A stretch of 64,000 nucleotides of DNA from a candidate division BRC1 bacterium ADurb.Bin183 (GTDB taxonomy: Bacteria; Sumerlaeota; Sumerlaeia; MWCT01), in NCBI GenBank assembly GCA_002070185.1, contig MWCT01000003.1:151752-215751 (forward strand), in the 5' to 3' direction. Below, piece after piece: positions 7,914 to 17,279 of the stretch. The notes below the pieces were generated by a model. That model saw nothing but the letters and a program-made list of their open reading frames with translations, ran no database searches and had not been told where the DNA came from. Both the position numbers and the translations under genes were made by a program. Numbering within the stretch: position 1 is the first letter of the stretch; every line of letters begins with the position of its first letter.

Positions 7914-10322
7914 TCAGGCGCCTCCCCCGCCTTCGTAATGCACCCAGCGCCGGGCGATGCGGAACTGCAGCAGGGTGAGAATAAGGATGATGATGAAAAG
8001 TATCCATGCGAGCGCCGAGGCGTAGCCCATTTTAAAATAGGCAAAGGCGTTATTGAAAAGGTAAAAGACTATCACCAACAAGGAGTTGGAGGGTCCGGCG
8101 GAAGGCGGCTGGGAGACTATGTATGCCTGTGTAAATATCTGAAGGTAGCCGATGACGCCGATGACAAGGTTGAAGAAGATATAAGGCGATAGCATGGGCA
8201 GGGTTACATAGAAGAATCGTTTGACGGGACCGGCGCCGTCAATTTCCGCCGCTTCGTAATATTGCCTTGAGATGCCTTTGAGTCCCGCAAGCCAGATAAT
8301 CATAGAGCCGCCCGCGCCCCACATGAGCATGAGGAGCAAGCCGGGCTTTGACCAAACAGGGCTATCAAACCATTGAGGGGCGCCCAAACGCATCAGCTCT
8401 AAAACGGGGCGGATTACGTAATTGACGCCGCCTATCTGCGGATTTAAGAGCCAGAACCAAAGCACGGCGGTCGCCACGGCGGGGACGATGCTGGGGAGGT
8501 AAAAAAAGGTGCGGTAGAAGGATATGCCTTTCACCTCCGCATTGAGCAGCATGGCGATGGCAAGTCCGAGTATCATCCCAAGCGGGACGCCGACAGCGGC
8601 AAGGTAGAAGGTGTTCCAGACGCATTTCCAGAAATACGGATCTCTCGGCGCCCAGACCATGCCGCCGTCAACGGTTGGCACTTTATGAAATCCGAAGAGT
8701 TCGACGTAGTTGCTGATTCCGGCGAATTTGGCGGGGTGGATGACGTCGTATTCGCAGAATGAGAAGACCAGCGAGACGAACATCGGACCGAATATAAAGA
8801 TGAGGAATCCGAGCAGCCATGGGGCGATGAAGAGGATGCCAAAGGCGGCTTCTTTGCGGTAGAGGCGCGTCGTGCGGCAGAATTTTATGATGGCGGCTGC
8901 CCAAATGCCGATAAGGACGGCAAGGATGAGCGCGCCGATGGCGATGACCCAGTCCCATCGAAGAGGCGGATAATCGGGCGGGATATAAAGACGGTTCAGC
9001 TCGTCCTGCACGCGGCGCGCCGCTTGCGAAAGCGCCTCCTGCGGGGAGAGGTCGCCGGCAAGCGCGAGATATGTTGCAAGGAGTTGTTCATTCCAAAGGG
9101 TCTGCCCTGCGGGGGTGACGGGTCGGAATCGGCTGCGGTCGAGCATTTGCAAAAAGGTGTTTATGACGTTTTGCAGATTTTGATTGGGCGCGGGGAATTC
9201 TTTGAATAATTTTTCATTGAGGGAGCGCTGGCAAGAAAGGCGCGGGATGAAGTAATCTTTTTGGATGGTTTTATTGAATTCTTTTTGGCGGAGGCTTTGA
9301 TACATCATACCTTCTTCAAAGGCGAGCCATTTGGCAAGTTCCCAAGCATCTTCCGCATGTTTGGAAGCGGCTGGTATAGCCAAGGCGAATCCGCCCGACC
9401 ATGTGAGCGCCTCGCCGCCTTTTGGCGCGGGGGGCAGCGCGACGCCGAAATCGAGGTCTGGTTTGTATCTGACAATATCGTCCAGCACCCAGTTGCCGTT
9501 TATAATCATGGCGACTCTGCCGGTGATGAACGGGTCAACGGTTCCGCCGAAGCCGCCGGCGCCTTCAAAGCCGCGAACGTTCAGATATCCGCCGATGGCG
9601 TCGTATGTTTTTTTCATCCACTCGAGCGCGGCGGCGTTTTGCGGATTGCTCATGAGGCATCGTGTGCCGTCCTCTGAGAGGAACTCGGCGCCATTTTGCC
9701 ATCCAAAAAGATAGAGGAATGAGTTGCCCCACATGGGCGCAAATCCGACTTGTTCATATCGGTTGACGCCGGTTTTTACGGTCATTTTTGCGCCCCATTC
9801 GGCGAGCTCGTCCCAATCGGCGGGCGGGCGTTCATATCCGTATTTTTTCAAAATGGCGCGGTTGTAGTAAAGTGCGCGGGCGTCCGTATCCCATGGGATG
9901 CCGTAGATTTTATCGCGATAGATTGCCTCGTTCCAACAGGCGGGGTAAAAATCTTCTGTGTTGACGCCATCCCGCTCAACAAAGTCGTTGAGGGGGCGGA
10001 AGGCGCCGCGAGCCGCCCAGCCGGAGATGGTGAAGCGGTCTTGCAAGATGAGATCGGGTGGTTCGCCTGCGGCGACGGCGGTGAGGAGTTTTTGGGGGTC
10101 AACATCGGTTGAGCCGCCGGGCGCGCCGACCAGTATTTTGATATGGGGATTTCGCCGCTGGAATTCTTTTATGGCTTCGTGCGTTCCGCGGTATCGGTCA
10201 TATTCCGGGATGCCCCAGATGGAAAGCGTGATGGGTTTTTGCCTTTCCGTCTGGGCGGCGCAAGGCGCAAAGAGCGCGGCTATCATTACAAATAAAAGGG
10301 CTGCCTTTATGAAGCGGTTCAT
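7914..10322 (-). CDS. fusion of extracellular solute-binding protein and MalF-type ABC permease
   Basis: 802 residues from ATG 10322; a GTG at 10334 overlapping the kinase stop is the alternative start. After a signal peptide (MNRFIKAALLFVMIAALFA), residues about 30-440 form a family 1 sugar-binding protein, with LSIWGIPEYDRYRG, GAPGGSTDVDPQKLLTAVA and ALTWSGGFALAIPAASKH. A membrane helix near 450-475 leads to a complete MalF-like permease with EAA loop YEAAEIDGAGPVKRFFYVTL. In typical systems these are two polypeptides; here they are joined in one frame with no internal stop. The binding domain would be tethered to the outer face of the membrane. Operon order: kinase, fusion, MalG-like, icd. 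Confidence 0.9.
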   Translation of the reverse strand: MNRFIKAALLFVMIAALFAPCAAQTERQKPITLSIWGIPEYDRYRGTHEAIKEFQRRNPHIKILVGAPGGSTDVDPQKLLTAVAAGEPPDLILQDRFTISGWAARGAFRPLNDFVERDGVNTEDFYPACWNEAIYRDKIYGIPWDTDARALYYNRAILKKYGYERPPADWDELAEWGAKMTVKTGVNRYEQVGFAPMWGNSFLYLFGWQNGAEFLSEDGTRCLMSNPQNAAALEWMKKTYDAIGGYLNVRGFEGAGGFGGTVDPFITGRVAMIINGNWVLDDIVRYKPDLDFGVALPPAPKGGEALTWSGGFALAIPAASKHAEDAWELAKWLAFEEGMMYQSLRQKEFNKTIQKDYFIPRLSCQRSLNEKLFKEFPAPNQNLQNVINTFLQMLDRSRFRPVTPAGQTLWNEQLLATYLALAGDLSPQEALSQAARRVQDELNRLYIPPDYPPLRWDWVIAIGALILAVLIGIWAAAIIKFCRTTRLYRKEAAFGILFIAPWLLGFLIFIFGPMFVSLVFSFCEYDVIHPAKFAGISNYVELFGFHKVPTVDGGMVWAPRDPYFWKCVWNTFYLAAVGVPLGMILGLAIAMLLNAEVKGISFYRTFFYLPSIVPAVATAVLWFWLLNPQIGGVNYVIRPVLELMRLGAPQWFDSPVWSKPGLLLMLMWGAGGSMIIWLAGLKGISRQYYEAAEIDGAGPVKRFFYVTLPMLSPYIFFNLVIGVIGYLQIFTQAYIVSQPPSAGPSNSLLVIVFYLFNNAFAYFKMGYASALAWILFIIILILTLLQFRIARRWVHYEGGGGA

Positions 10323-10330
10323 GGCGTTTC

Positions 10331-11731
10331 TCACTTGATAGGTGTTGTTGATTGTTTAGGTCCTTGGATGGGCAGAGTGATGGTGAATGTGGAGCCTTTG
10401 CCGGCTTTGCTTTTGACGTCCATGCTGCCGTCGTGCGCGCGGAGGATGCGGCGGACGATGGCAAGTCCGAGTCCTGTGCTTTTTTCGCCTGCGGTCGGGC
10501 GCGCGCTTCCTTTTGCGTAATCTGTAAAAAGCAGCGGGATTTCCGATTCAAAGATGCCTTGTCCTTGGTCTTGGACGGAGATGGAGATTGAGTTATCCGT
10601 TTTGGCGGCGGTGATTTTGACGATGCTGCCGGGATAGGAGAATTTAACGGCGTTACTAACAAGGTTGTTAAGGGCTTGCTCTATTCTTTGAGGATCCATG
10701 ATAACATCGGGCAAATCTGGCGGGGTTTCGAGGATGATTTCGATATCTTTTGCTTGGGCGAGTATTTTCGCTTCGGATAAAAAGTCGCTGAGGTATTTAG
10801 CCATTTCGATTTTTTGCAGATGGAGGTCGAGTTTGCCCGCTTCGATGGTGGTGATATCAAGGAGGTCGTTAATGATGGCGAGCATCGAGTCGCAGTTTTT
10901 GATGATGCGCAAGATGGCGTTGCGCTGCTCTTCTGTAATTGGTCCGAACGTTCCGTCTTGGATGAGTTCGGCAAATCCTTTGATGACGCCGATGGGGTTG
11001 CGCAGGTCGTGGGCGGCGATGCCGAGTATTTTGTTTTTTGTTTCGTTGAGGTCGGCAAGTTCTTGATAGAGTCTCCCCTTTTCGATTGTGAGGGAGAGCT
11101 GCTGCGCAACTTCTTGGAAGAATGCCACATGCGCGTTTTCATAGGACTGCGGGTTCATGCTGGAGAAGAAGAGGAATCCGATGGGGCGCTGTCCGACGAA
11201 GAGCGGGCATGTGAGGCTGGAGCGCATTCCTTCGCTGACGATTTTTTTTGTGGATTCGGAATCCGGGTGTTCTTGCAGGTATTGCATAAGGTCGTTGATG
11301 ATGCGCGGCGCGCCTGTTTGGATGATTTTTTGGAGGCTGCTTCCTTCAAGAGGCGCGCTATATTCGGCGGCGATTCTGATGTCGGAGGAATCGGAGCGCG
11401 CCCAGTGTGTGCGGACATATTTGCCGCTTTCATCAATGAGGGCAAATCCGATGCGGTTGTATGGTATGACTTCGCGGAAGCTGTCAAAGGCGCGGTCGAG
11501 GATTTCGCTGAGGGTGAGTCCGGCGTTAACGCTGTCTTTAATTTGGGCGATGGCGCCGCTTTCTCGTTTTTGTTTTTCGAGTTCATCGCGGAGTTGAAAA
11601 AGGATTTCATGGGCTTTAAGGATTTCGTCATCGCCGTCATGCCCCGTCCATTTATTCTGGCAGATGTCTTTGAGTTCGCGCAGCGCGTCAAGGAGGTCGG
11701 GCTTGGACGTTTTAATTATTTCGTCAGTCAT
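10331..11731 (-). CDS. soluble GAF-domain sensor histidine kinase
   Basis: 466 residues. There is no membrane segment. A short helical N-terminus is followed by a GAF domain (about 70-220), a HisKA domain with the phospho-acceptor His241 in GIAAHDLRNPIGV, and an HATPase domain with NNLVSNAVKFSYPG, DQGQGIF and GLGLAIVRRIL. The ribosome site AAGGGGA lies 8 bp before ATG 11731. Its TGA overlaps the possible GTG start of the transporter fusion, so kinase and sugar transporter are probably one transcript. No response regulator is nearby. The GAF ligand is unknown. A role in sensing sugar supply is inference from position. Confidence 0.9.
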   Translation of the reverse strand: MTDEIIKTSKPDLLDALRELKDICQNKWTGHDGDDEILKAHEILFQLRDELEKQKRESGAIAQIKDSVNAGLTLSEILDRAFDSFREVIPYNRIGFALIDESGKYVRTHWARSDSSDIRIAAEYSAPLEGSSLQKIIQTGAPRIINDLMQYLQEHPDSESTKKIVSEGMRSSLTCPLFVGQRPIGFLFFSSMNPQSYENAHVAFFQEVAQQLSLTIEKGRLYQELADLNETKNKILGIAAHDLRNPIGVIKGFAELIQDGTFGPITEEQRNAILRIIKNCDSMLAIINDLLDITTIEAGKLDLHLQKIEMAKYLSDFLSEAKILAQAKDIEIILETPPDLPDVIMDPQRIEQALNNLVSNAVKFSYPGSIVKITAAKTDNSISISVQDQGQGIFESEIPLLFTDYAKGSARPTAGEKSTGLGLAIVRRILRAHDGSMDVKSKAGKGSTFTITLPIQGPKQSTTPIK

Positions 11732-11838
11732 AAAAAAATCCCCTTGTGGGTTAAAAAATTATTTGTAATTCAAAGATATATAACGTCAAAGTATTTATTA
11801 GTTATATGTTTTTAAGTTTTTAAAATTCAAATTAAAAA

Positions 11839-14493
11839 ATGAACGCGGATTCAAAAAATATTGAGGCAACGGCGCCGACACCGCTCATCAGCCAGTATAT
11901 GCGTGTGAAGGCGGAATATCCGAATTACATCCTGATGTTTCGCATTGGGGATTTTTACGAGATGCTGAATGATGACGCGCAGACCGCCTCCGAGGTGTTG
12001 AACATCGCCCTGACGCGGAAAATGATTGGCAAGGGGAAAAAGAGCGTCCCTCTGGCGGGCGTGCCTTTTCACAGCGTGGATGGGTATCTTGCCAAATTGA
12101 TTCGAGCGGGGAAAAAGGTCGCCATCTGCGAACAGATGGAAGACCCGAAGAAAGCCAAGGGGCTGGTCAAGCGTGATGTGGTGCGGGTGGTAACGCCGGG
12201 AACGGTGATTGAGGATAATCTGCTTTCGCCGCAGACGAATAATTTTCTGGTTTCGCTTTTTCAGGATAAAAACATCTGGGGCGTTGCGATTGTGGATTTA
12301 TCCACTGGGGCGTTTGCGGTGACGGAGTTTGATTCGCGGCGGGCAAAGGAGGAGTTGTTCTCTGAAATCAACCGCCTGCAACCGGCGGAGCTGCTTGTGC
12401 CGGAATCAATTCAGGGGGTTGTTTCGGAGCTTCTCGGCACTTCCTCCGGCACGCTTGTGACGCCGTTGGAGGATAGGTATTTTGAGGAGGGGGATGCGCG
12501 GGCGCTTTTGTGCGATCTGCTAAAAGTGCAAAGCTTGCATGGATTCGGCGCGGAACATTTGGGCGCCGCCGTCAGCGCCGCCGGCGCGATTGCGCGTTAT
12601 CTGCGGGAGACTCAGAAAACGGCGCTGAGCCATATCAATCGTTTGCAGGTGTATTCGACCTCCGATTTTATGATTTTAGATTATACGACGCAGCGGAGTC
12701 TTGAGCTGGCGCAAAATCTTCAAGGCGGGCGCGAGGCGACGCTGCTTTCTGTGATGGATAAAACCATCACGGCGATGGGGGCGCGTCTTTTGCGCAATTG
12801 GATTCTTCAACCGTTAAAGGAAAAGACCGTCATCGAAGAACGGCTCGCCGCCGTTCAGGAGATTTACGATAACACCTCACTGCGCGAGGGTTTGGAGCAT
12901 CATCTGCGGAGGGTTTTTGACCTTGAGCGGATAATGGCGCGCGTGGGGTGCCGCTCTGCAAATGCGAAAGACCTTTTGGCTTTGCGGCTTTCGCTGGAGC
13001 AGATACCGCCGCTGAAGGCGTTGCTTGCCCGATGCGCAAATCCGCTTTTTTTACGGCTATCGGAAAAGATAAACCCGTTGGATAATCTGCGGGATGAGCT
13101 CGCTTTGGCAATTCAGGATAATCCGCCGTATATGCTGCGGGACGGCAATATCTTCCGCGATGGATACAACGGCGAGTTGGATGAATTGCGCGGCATCATG
13201 CGGGACACAAAAGGGTGGATTAATCAACTGCGTCAAAAAGAGATTGAGCGCACGGGTTATCAGAATCTCAAAATCGGGTTCAATCAGGTATTCGGTTATT
13301 ATATCGAAATCACGCGGGCGAGTCTGAAAAACGGTCCTCCCCTGCCGGCGGAATATATCAGGAAGCAGACGCTTTTTAACGCTGAGCGTTATATCACGCC
13401 GGAGTTGAAGGAGAAGGAGGAGATTGTCTTGAACGCTGATGAGCGCAGCAAAAATTTGGAGTTTGCGCTTTTTGAGGCGTTGCGGGACAAGGTGGGGGGA
13501 TTCACGCGGGAGATTCAGGAGTTGGCGTCCGCCGTTGCCTTGCTGGATTGTTTGAGTTCAAATGCGCGCATTGCCATTGCCGGGCGTTACGTTCGCCCTG
13601 AAATCGGAGACGACGGCAGGATTGAGATTTTTGAAGGGCGGCATCCCGTCCTTGAAGCTGTCATGACAGAGCGTCTTTTCATTCCCAACGACACTCAGAT
13701 GAACACGGGCGCGGATCAGATTATGCTGATTACAGGTCCCAACATGGCGGGCAAGTCCACATATATTCGACAGGTGGCGCTCATCACATTGATGGCGCAC
13801 ACGGGGTCTTTTGTTCCGGCGAAAAAGGCGCATATCGGAATTGTGGATCGGATATTTACGCGAGTGGGGGCGATGGATTACATCACCAAGGGGCTGAGCA
13901 CGTTCCTTGTGGAGATGAACGAGACTGCCAACATCTTGAACAACGCCACGTCCAACAGTTTGGTGATTCTGGATGAAATCGGACGGGGCACGAGCACGTA
14001 TGACGGTTTGAGCATCGCGTGGGCGGTTATTGAATATCTGCATAATAAATCGAAGAAGACGCCGAAGACGCTTTTTGCCACGCATTATCACGAGTTGACA
14101 AATCTGGAAGGGAAGCTGCCGCGTTTGAAGAATTACAACGCCGCGGTGCTCGAGAAGGATGATAAGATAACGTTTTTATACAAGATTATCAAAGGGAGCA
14201 CGGATCATTCGTATGGCATATATGCGGCGCAGCTGGCGGGCGTTCCGGAGGATGTGGTTTCCCGCGCGAAGGAGATTCTTTTTGATTTGGAGTGCGGAAA
14301 CACGATTAACGTCGAGGTCGGGCGGCTTGGGGGCAAACGCTCTAAAGGGGCGGAGCGGGCAATCATTCAATTAAGTCTTTTTGACGGCGCGGGTCATCCG
14401 GCAATCGAGCGGCTCAAAAATTTGGACGTGAGCAATCTCACGCCGCTGCAGGCGCTGACTATTTTAGACGAGCTCGTGCGTCAATGCCGGTAA
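11839..14493 (+). CDS. mutS: DNA mismatch repair protein MutS
   Basis: 884 residues, normal for MutS1. The mismatch-recognition Phe39-Tyr40-Glu41 is in MFRIGDFYEML. The ATPase domain has GPNMAGKSTYIRQ (Walker A), LVILDEIGRGTSTYDG (Walker B and signature) and FATHYHEL. The C-terminal helix-turn-helix tail is present. It detects base mismatches and small loops as a dimer and recruits MutL, which is not in the window. It is divergent from the histidine kinase, with a 107-bp AT-rich spacer between the two starts; no clear ribosome site precedes the ATG. Confidence 0.97.
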   Translation: MNADSKNIEATAPTPLISQYMRVKAEYPNYILMFRIGDFYEMLNDDAQTASEVLNIALTRKMIGKGKKSVPLAGVPFHSVDGYLAKLIRAGKKVAICEQMEDPKKAKGLVKRDVVRVVTPGTVIEDNLLSPQTNNFLVSLFQDKNIWGVAIVDLSTGAFAVTEFDSRRAKEELFSEINRLQPAELLVPESIQGVVSELLGTSSGTLVTPLEDRYFEEGDARALLCDLLKVQSLHGFGAEHLGAAVSAAGAIARYLRETQKTALSHINRLQVYSTSDFMILDYTTQRSLELAQNLQGGREATLLSVMDKTITAMGARLLRNWILQPLKEKTVIEERLAAVQEIYDNTSLREGLEHHLRRVFDLERIMARVGCRSANAKDLLALRLSLEQIPPLKALLARCANPLFLRLSEKINPLDNLRDELALAIQDNPPYMLRDGNIFRDGYNGELDELRGIMRDTKGWINQLRQKEIERTGYQNLKIGFNQVFGYYIEITRASLKNGPPLPAEYIRKQTLFNAERYITPELKEKEEIVLNADERSKNLEFALFEALRDKVGGFTREIQELASAVALLDCLSSNARIAIAGRYVRPEIGDDGRIEIFEGRHPVLEAVMTERLFIPNDTQMNTGADQIMLITGPNMAGKSTYIRQVALITLMAHTGSFVPAKKAHIGIVDRIFTRVGAMDYITKGLSTFLVEMNETANILNNATSNSLVILDEIGRGTSTYDGLSIAWAVIEYLHNKSKKTPKTLFATHYHELTNLEGKLPRLKNYNAAVLEKDDKITFLYKIIKGSTDHSYGIYAAQLAGVPEDVVSRAKEILFDLECGNTINVEVGRLGGKRSKGAERAIIQLSLFDGAGHPAIERLKNLDVSNLTPLQALTILDELVRQCR

Positions 14494-14521
14494 AAATTTT
14501 TCGCTGTCTTCAAAAATCCGC

Positions 14522-15835
14522 TCATCCTTTTTTTGCTTTGAGATAGGCGCAAAAGAGGTCTGCGAAAAGGCGCGGGACTTTGCGCATGTTTTCCGGTATT
14601 TCCACATAGGCGATGCGCATCTGGGTTTTGCCGGGGTTATGCTCGCCTTTTGGGATGGTGTAAAATTCTTCCATCGGGGAAACCAGAAGGGTGGTCGGCG
14701 CGCCTTCAAAATCTGTTTTCCCCTCGCTGGCGCACCAGATGACAAAATCTTTTGCGTCGAAATCGGCGGGGGCGATGTTTTTGACGTCCACAACCGAATA
14801 GATGGAGGCGTCCGGGCTGGAGACGATGACGCCGGGGAGAATCTCCCGCAGTTCGGTTGTGAGCGCGGTCATCATTTTCTGATAATAATTGCGAAGTTCG
14901 GCATACCATTTTTGCAAGTCTTCACGCTTTTCTTGAGCCAGCGCGCCGAATATGTATTGCCCGATGACGTTAGGGCAGAGGTTGGCTGTGTTTTCGGCGA
15001 TGGAGCGTTTGTTGTATTCTTTGTTGTCGGTAACGATGGCGCCGATGCGCAATCCGCAGGCGTTCCAAACTTTGGATGCGGTTTCGATGCTGATGCGGCG
15101 CCCTGCGATGCCGGGGACGTCTTGTTCGGTCAGCCCCCAAACGCTTGATGTTTTTTCAGGGACATAAAAAAGTTCGCGATACGCCTCGTCGCTGATTATC
15201 CAGAGGTTGTGTTTGACGCAGAGTCTGCCGAGGGCGATCATGGTTTCTTGATTGTAGAAATGTCCGGTCGGGTTGTCGTAAGGTATGACAACCATTGCGC
15301 CGGGTTTGTGTTTTTCAATCACTTGTTCGATTTGGGAGAGGTCGGGCAGTGTGAATTTTCCGCTATCAAGGAGCGTGCGCTGGACGGAGACTGTGGCGCG
15401 TCCGGTGCGGTCTGCCATCGCCTTGTAGTTGGTATAGGCGGCGTCTATGAGGAGGAGGGGTTTATCTTTTGTTCCCGCGGCGCCGCATGTGCCGATGATG
15501 ATGAGTTCCATTGCCTGACTTCCGCCGTCTGTGATTTGCGAATAAAGCCCGTCCGTGTTGAACCCGCTGGATGCGATGATGTTAAGAAAGGCGCGGTTAG
15601 TTTCTTCAAATCCGACTGTGGCTGTGTATTTGACCACGCCATCTTTGAAGGGGCTCTCCGGCGCGTTTAGGTTGAACATCCTTTTTTGCATGGCTGGGTG
15701 TGTCGGCAGAGAGACGTTGCCAATGGCGACGCCGACAACGGCGGCTTTTTCCTTTCGTTCCATAAATCTTATTTGAGCCAGTCTGATGGCGCTGGGCATT
15801 CTGGATTGAAAATGGGCGGACATCTGCGGCTGCAT
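14522..15835 (-). CDS. class I/II PLP-dependent aminotransferase
   Basis: 437 residues. The fold-type I motifs are visible: YDNPTGHFYNQETM, IISDEAYRELFY and the Schiff-base lysine in ISIETASKVWNACGLRIG, with a closing RIAYVEIPE. The start at 15835 is supported by GGAGGAGT about 7 bp upstream. It transfers an amino group between an amino acid and a 2-oxo acid; substrate preference cannot be decided from sequence, and aspartate or aromatic amino acids are candidates. It stands alone, convergent with mutS and divergent from the secreted thioredoxin-fold gene. Confidence 0.88.
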   Translation of the reverse strand: MQPQMSAHFQSRMPSAIRLAQIRFMERKEKAAVVGVAIGNVSLPTHPAMQKRMFNLNAPESPFKDGVVKYTATVGFEETNRAFLNIIASSGFNTDGLYSQITDGGSQAMELIIIGTCGAAGTKDKPLLLIDAAYTNYKAMADRTGRATVSVQRTLLDSGKFTLPDLSQIEQVIEKHKPGAMVVIPYDNPTGHFYNQETMIALGRLCVKHNLWIISDEAYRELFYVPEKTSSVWGLTEQDVPGIAGRRISIETASKVWNACGLRIGAIVTDNKEYNKRSIAENTANLCPNVIGQYIFGALAQEKREDLQKWYAELRNYYQKMMTALTTELREILPGVIVSSPDASIYSVVDVKNIAPADFDAKDFVIWCASEGKTDFEGAPTTLLVSPMEEFYTIPKGEHNPGKTQMRIAYVEIPENMRKVPRLFADLFCAYLKAKKG

Positions 15836-16071
15836 TTTTTACTCCTCCCTCTTTATATTTATTCGGATTTACATATCGTTCAAGCGCATAACATGGCAAC
15901 GAAAAAAACAACAAATTGGCGGTATTGCTCATTTTGCTTGATTGCATAAAATCTGTTTGTGTTATGATAAATATTATACTGGAAAGCGATTAAGCGTCCT
16001 GTCATGAGCGATGTCTCTCATGCGATTGCGAAAGATTCGCTGGGGAGCGCCTTGAAAGGGGGAAGCGATTC

Positions 16072-17271
16072 ATGCGCGCAAAGATTTTAAGAATGGGGGC
16101 GTTGATTGGATGCGTTTTGTGGGCGGCGGGTTTGGCGTTTGCCCAATACAAGGTTTATGAATGGGAGAATTTTGAATCGGGCAAGATGCGCGAGGCGATG
16201 CCCATCATCGGAAGGGCTGATAAATTATCGGTTGTGAAATGGGATACGGTGCCGGGTATGCCGCCGGAGTTTAGAAATCGCGAGATTGCGAAATTTGGTC
16301 TTTCCATTCGAGCGGAGAAGCTGCCCGAGCCGTTGCGCACGAAAACATCAGGGCTGGATGAATATCTCTCCGGGATGTGCTTCCCCATTGTTTTGGATAG
16401 GAAGCTGCTGGGCAGCGCAGGACGCGCATTATTTCAGGCGGATTTTTATATTCCGCCCAAAGGGAAACGTCCGCCGAATGTGGCGGTTCTGGCTGTGGCG
16501 CCGTTGCTTCCGAATGACACAATTCCGCGTTCGATGTATCGCTTTGGCATGGGCGGGGACAGGGGGATTTATTTTTCGTATGTTGTGAAAGATTCGCAAC
16601 AGCCCAATATCAAGGCTGATGATTTAGAGTTTTTGGAAAATGTGCCGCGTCCCGGGTGGCATCGGTTTGCGATCGTTTTCGAGGGTCAGAATACAATTCG
16701 ATGTTTCGTGGACGGGCATGAGCCGAAGTTTTCCCCTCTGGTTGAGCCGTCTATGCAAAATTTGCAATTAGGCATTTTGCTGGCGGACTTTTTCTATGAT
16801 TATTTTTGTTATATGGATAACCCCAGCATTCAATACACGATGGAGGATGCTCCCCTGCCGATTTCGCCTTATGCCGCTTCATGGGGCGATGCGGGCGGGA
16901 CGGGGGCGGCAATCGCGGAAGCCGTGCTGCCGGGGATGCAGGGGATTTCATGGCTGACCGCCGAGGCGGGATGGCAGCAATCGCTTCAGACGCAAAAGCC
17001 GATGTTTGTATATTTTCAAGCGCCGCATGCGCTGCCCACAAAAGAGTTCAATGCGATTTTTGAGACGAACGCCGCCGCACGAGCTTTTGTTCAGGATTAC
17101 ATCCCAATCAATATAGATATCAACCAGTTGGATGGCGGCAGACAAGCGGAGAAGTTTGAGATATTCAAAGCGCCTGCGGTTTTGATACTTGCGCCGGATG
17201 GCAAAATAATCCGCCGCGCTATTTTCGCCCGCAAGGATACATGGGACACGTTTGTGTTGAAGTTGAAATAG
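16072..17271 (+). CDS. secreted protein with C-terminal thioredoxin-like domain lacking CxxC
   Basis: 399 residues. A signal peptide (MRAKILRMGALIGCVLWAAG, cleavage after LAFA) is followed by a beta-rich region of about 240 residues that could be a lectin/LamG-like sandwich (EWENFESGKM, YRFGMGGDRGIYFSYV, HRFAIVFEGQNTIRCFVDG). Residues about 300-399 resemble thioredoxin-like 'highly regulated' folds (QKPMFVYFQAP, VQDYIPINIDIN, KAPAVLILAPDGKII), but the position of the redox CxxC is occupied by QAPHAL. Redox activity is therefore unlikely, and the domain may bind proteins. The exact function is unknown. AAGGGGG lies about 9 bp upstream of the start. Confidence 0.65.
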   Translation: MRAKILRMGALIGCVLWAAGLAFAQYKVYEWENFESGKMREAMPIIGRADKLSVVKWDTVPGMPPEFRNREIAKFGLSIRAEKLPEPLRTKTSGLDEYLSGMCFPIVLDRKLLGSAGRALFQADFYIPPKGKRPPNVAVLAVAPLLPNDTIPRSMYRFGMGGDRGIYFSYVVKDSQQPNIKADDLEFLENVPRPGWHRFAIVFEGQNTIRCFVDGHEPKFSPLVEPSMQNLQLGILLADFFYDYFCYMDNPSIQYTMEDAPLPISPYAASWGDAGGTGAAIAEAVLPGMQGISWLTAEAGWQQSLQTQKPMFVYFQAPHALPTKEFNAIFETNAAARAFVQDYIPINIDINQLDGGRQAEKFEIFKAPAVLILAPDGKIIRRAIFARKDTWDTFVLKLK

Positions 17272-17279
17272 TCCGGGAT

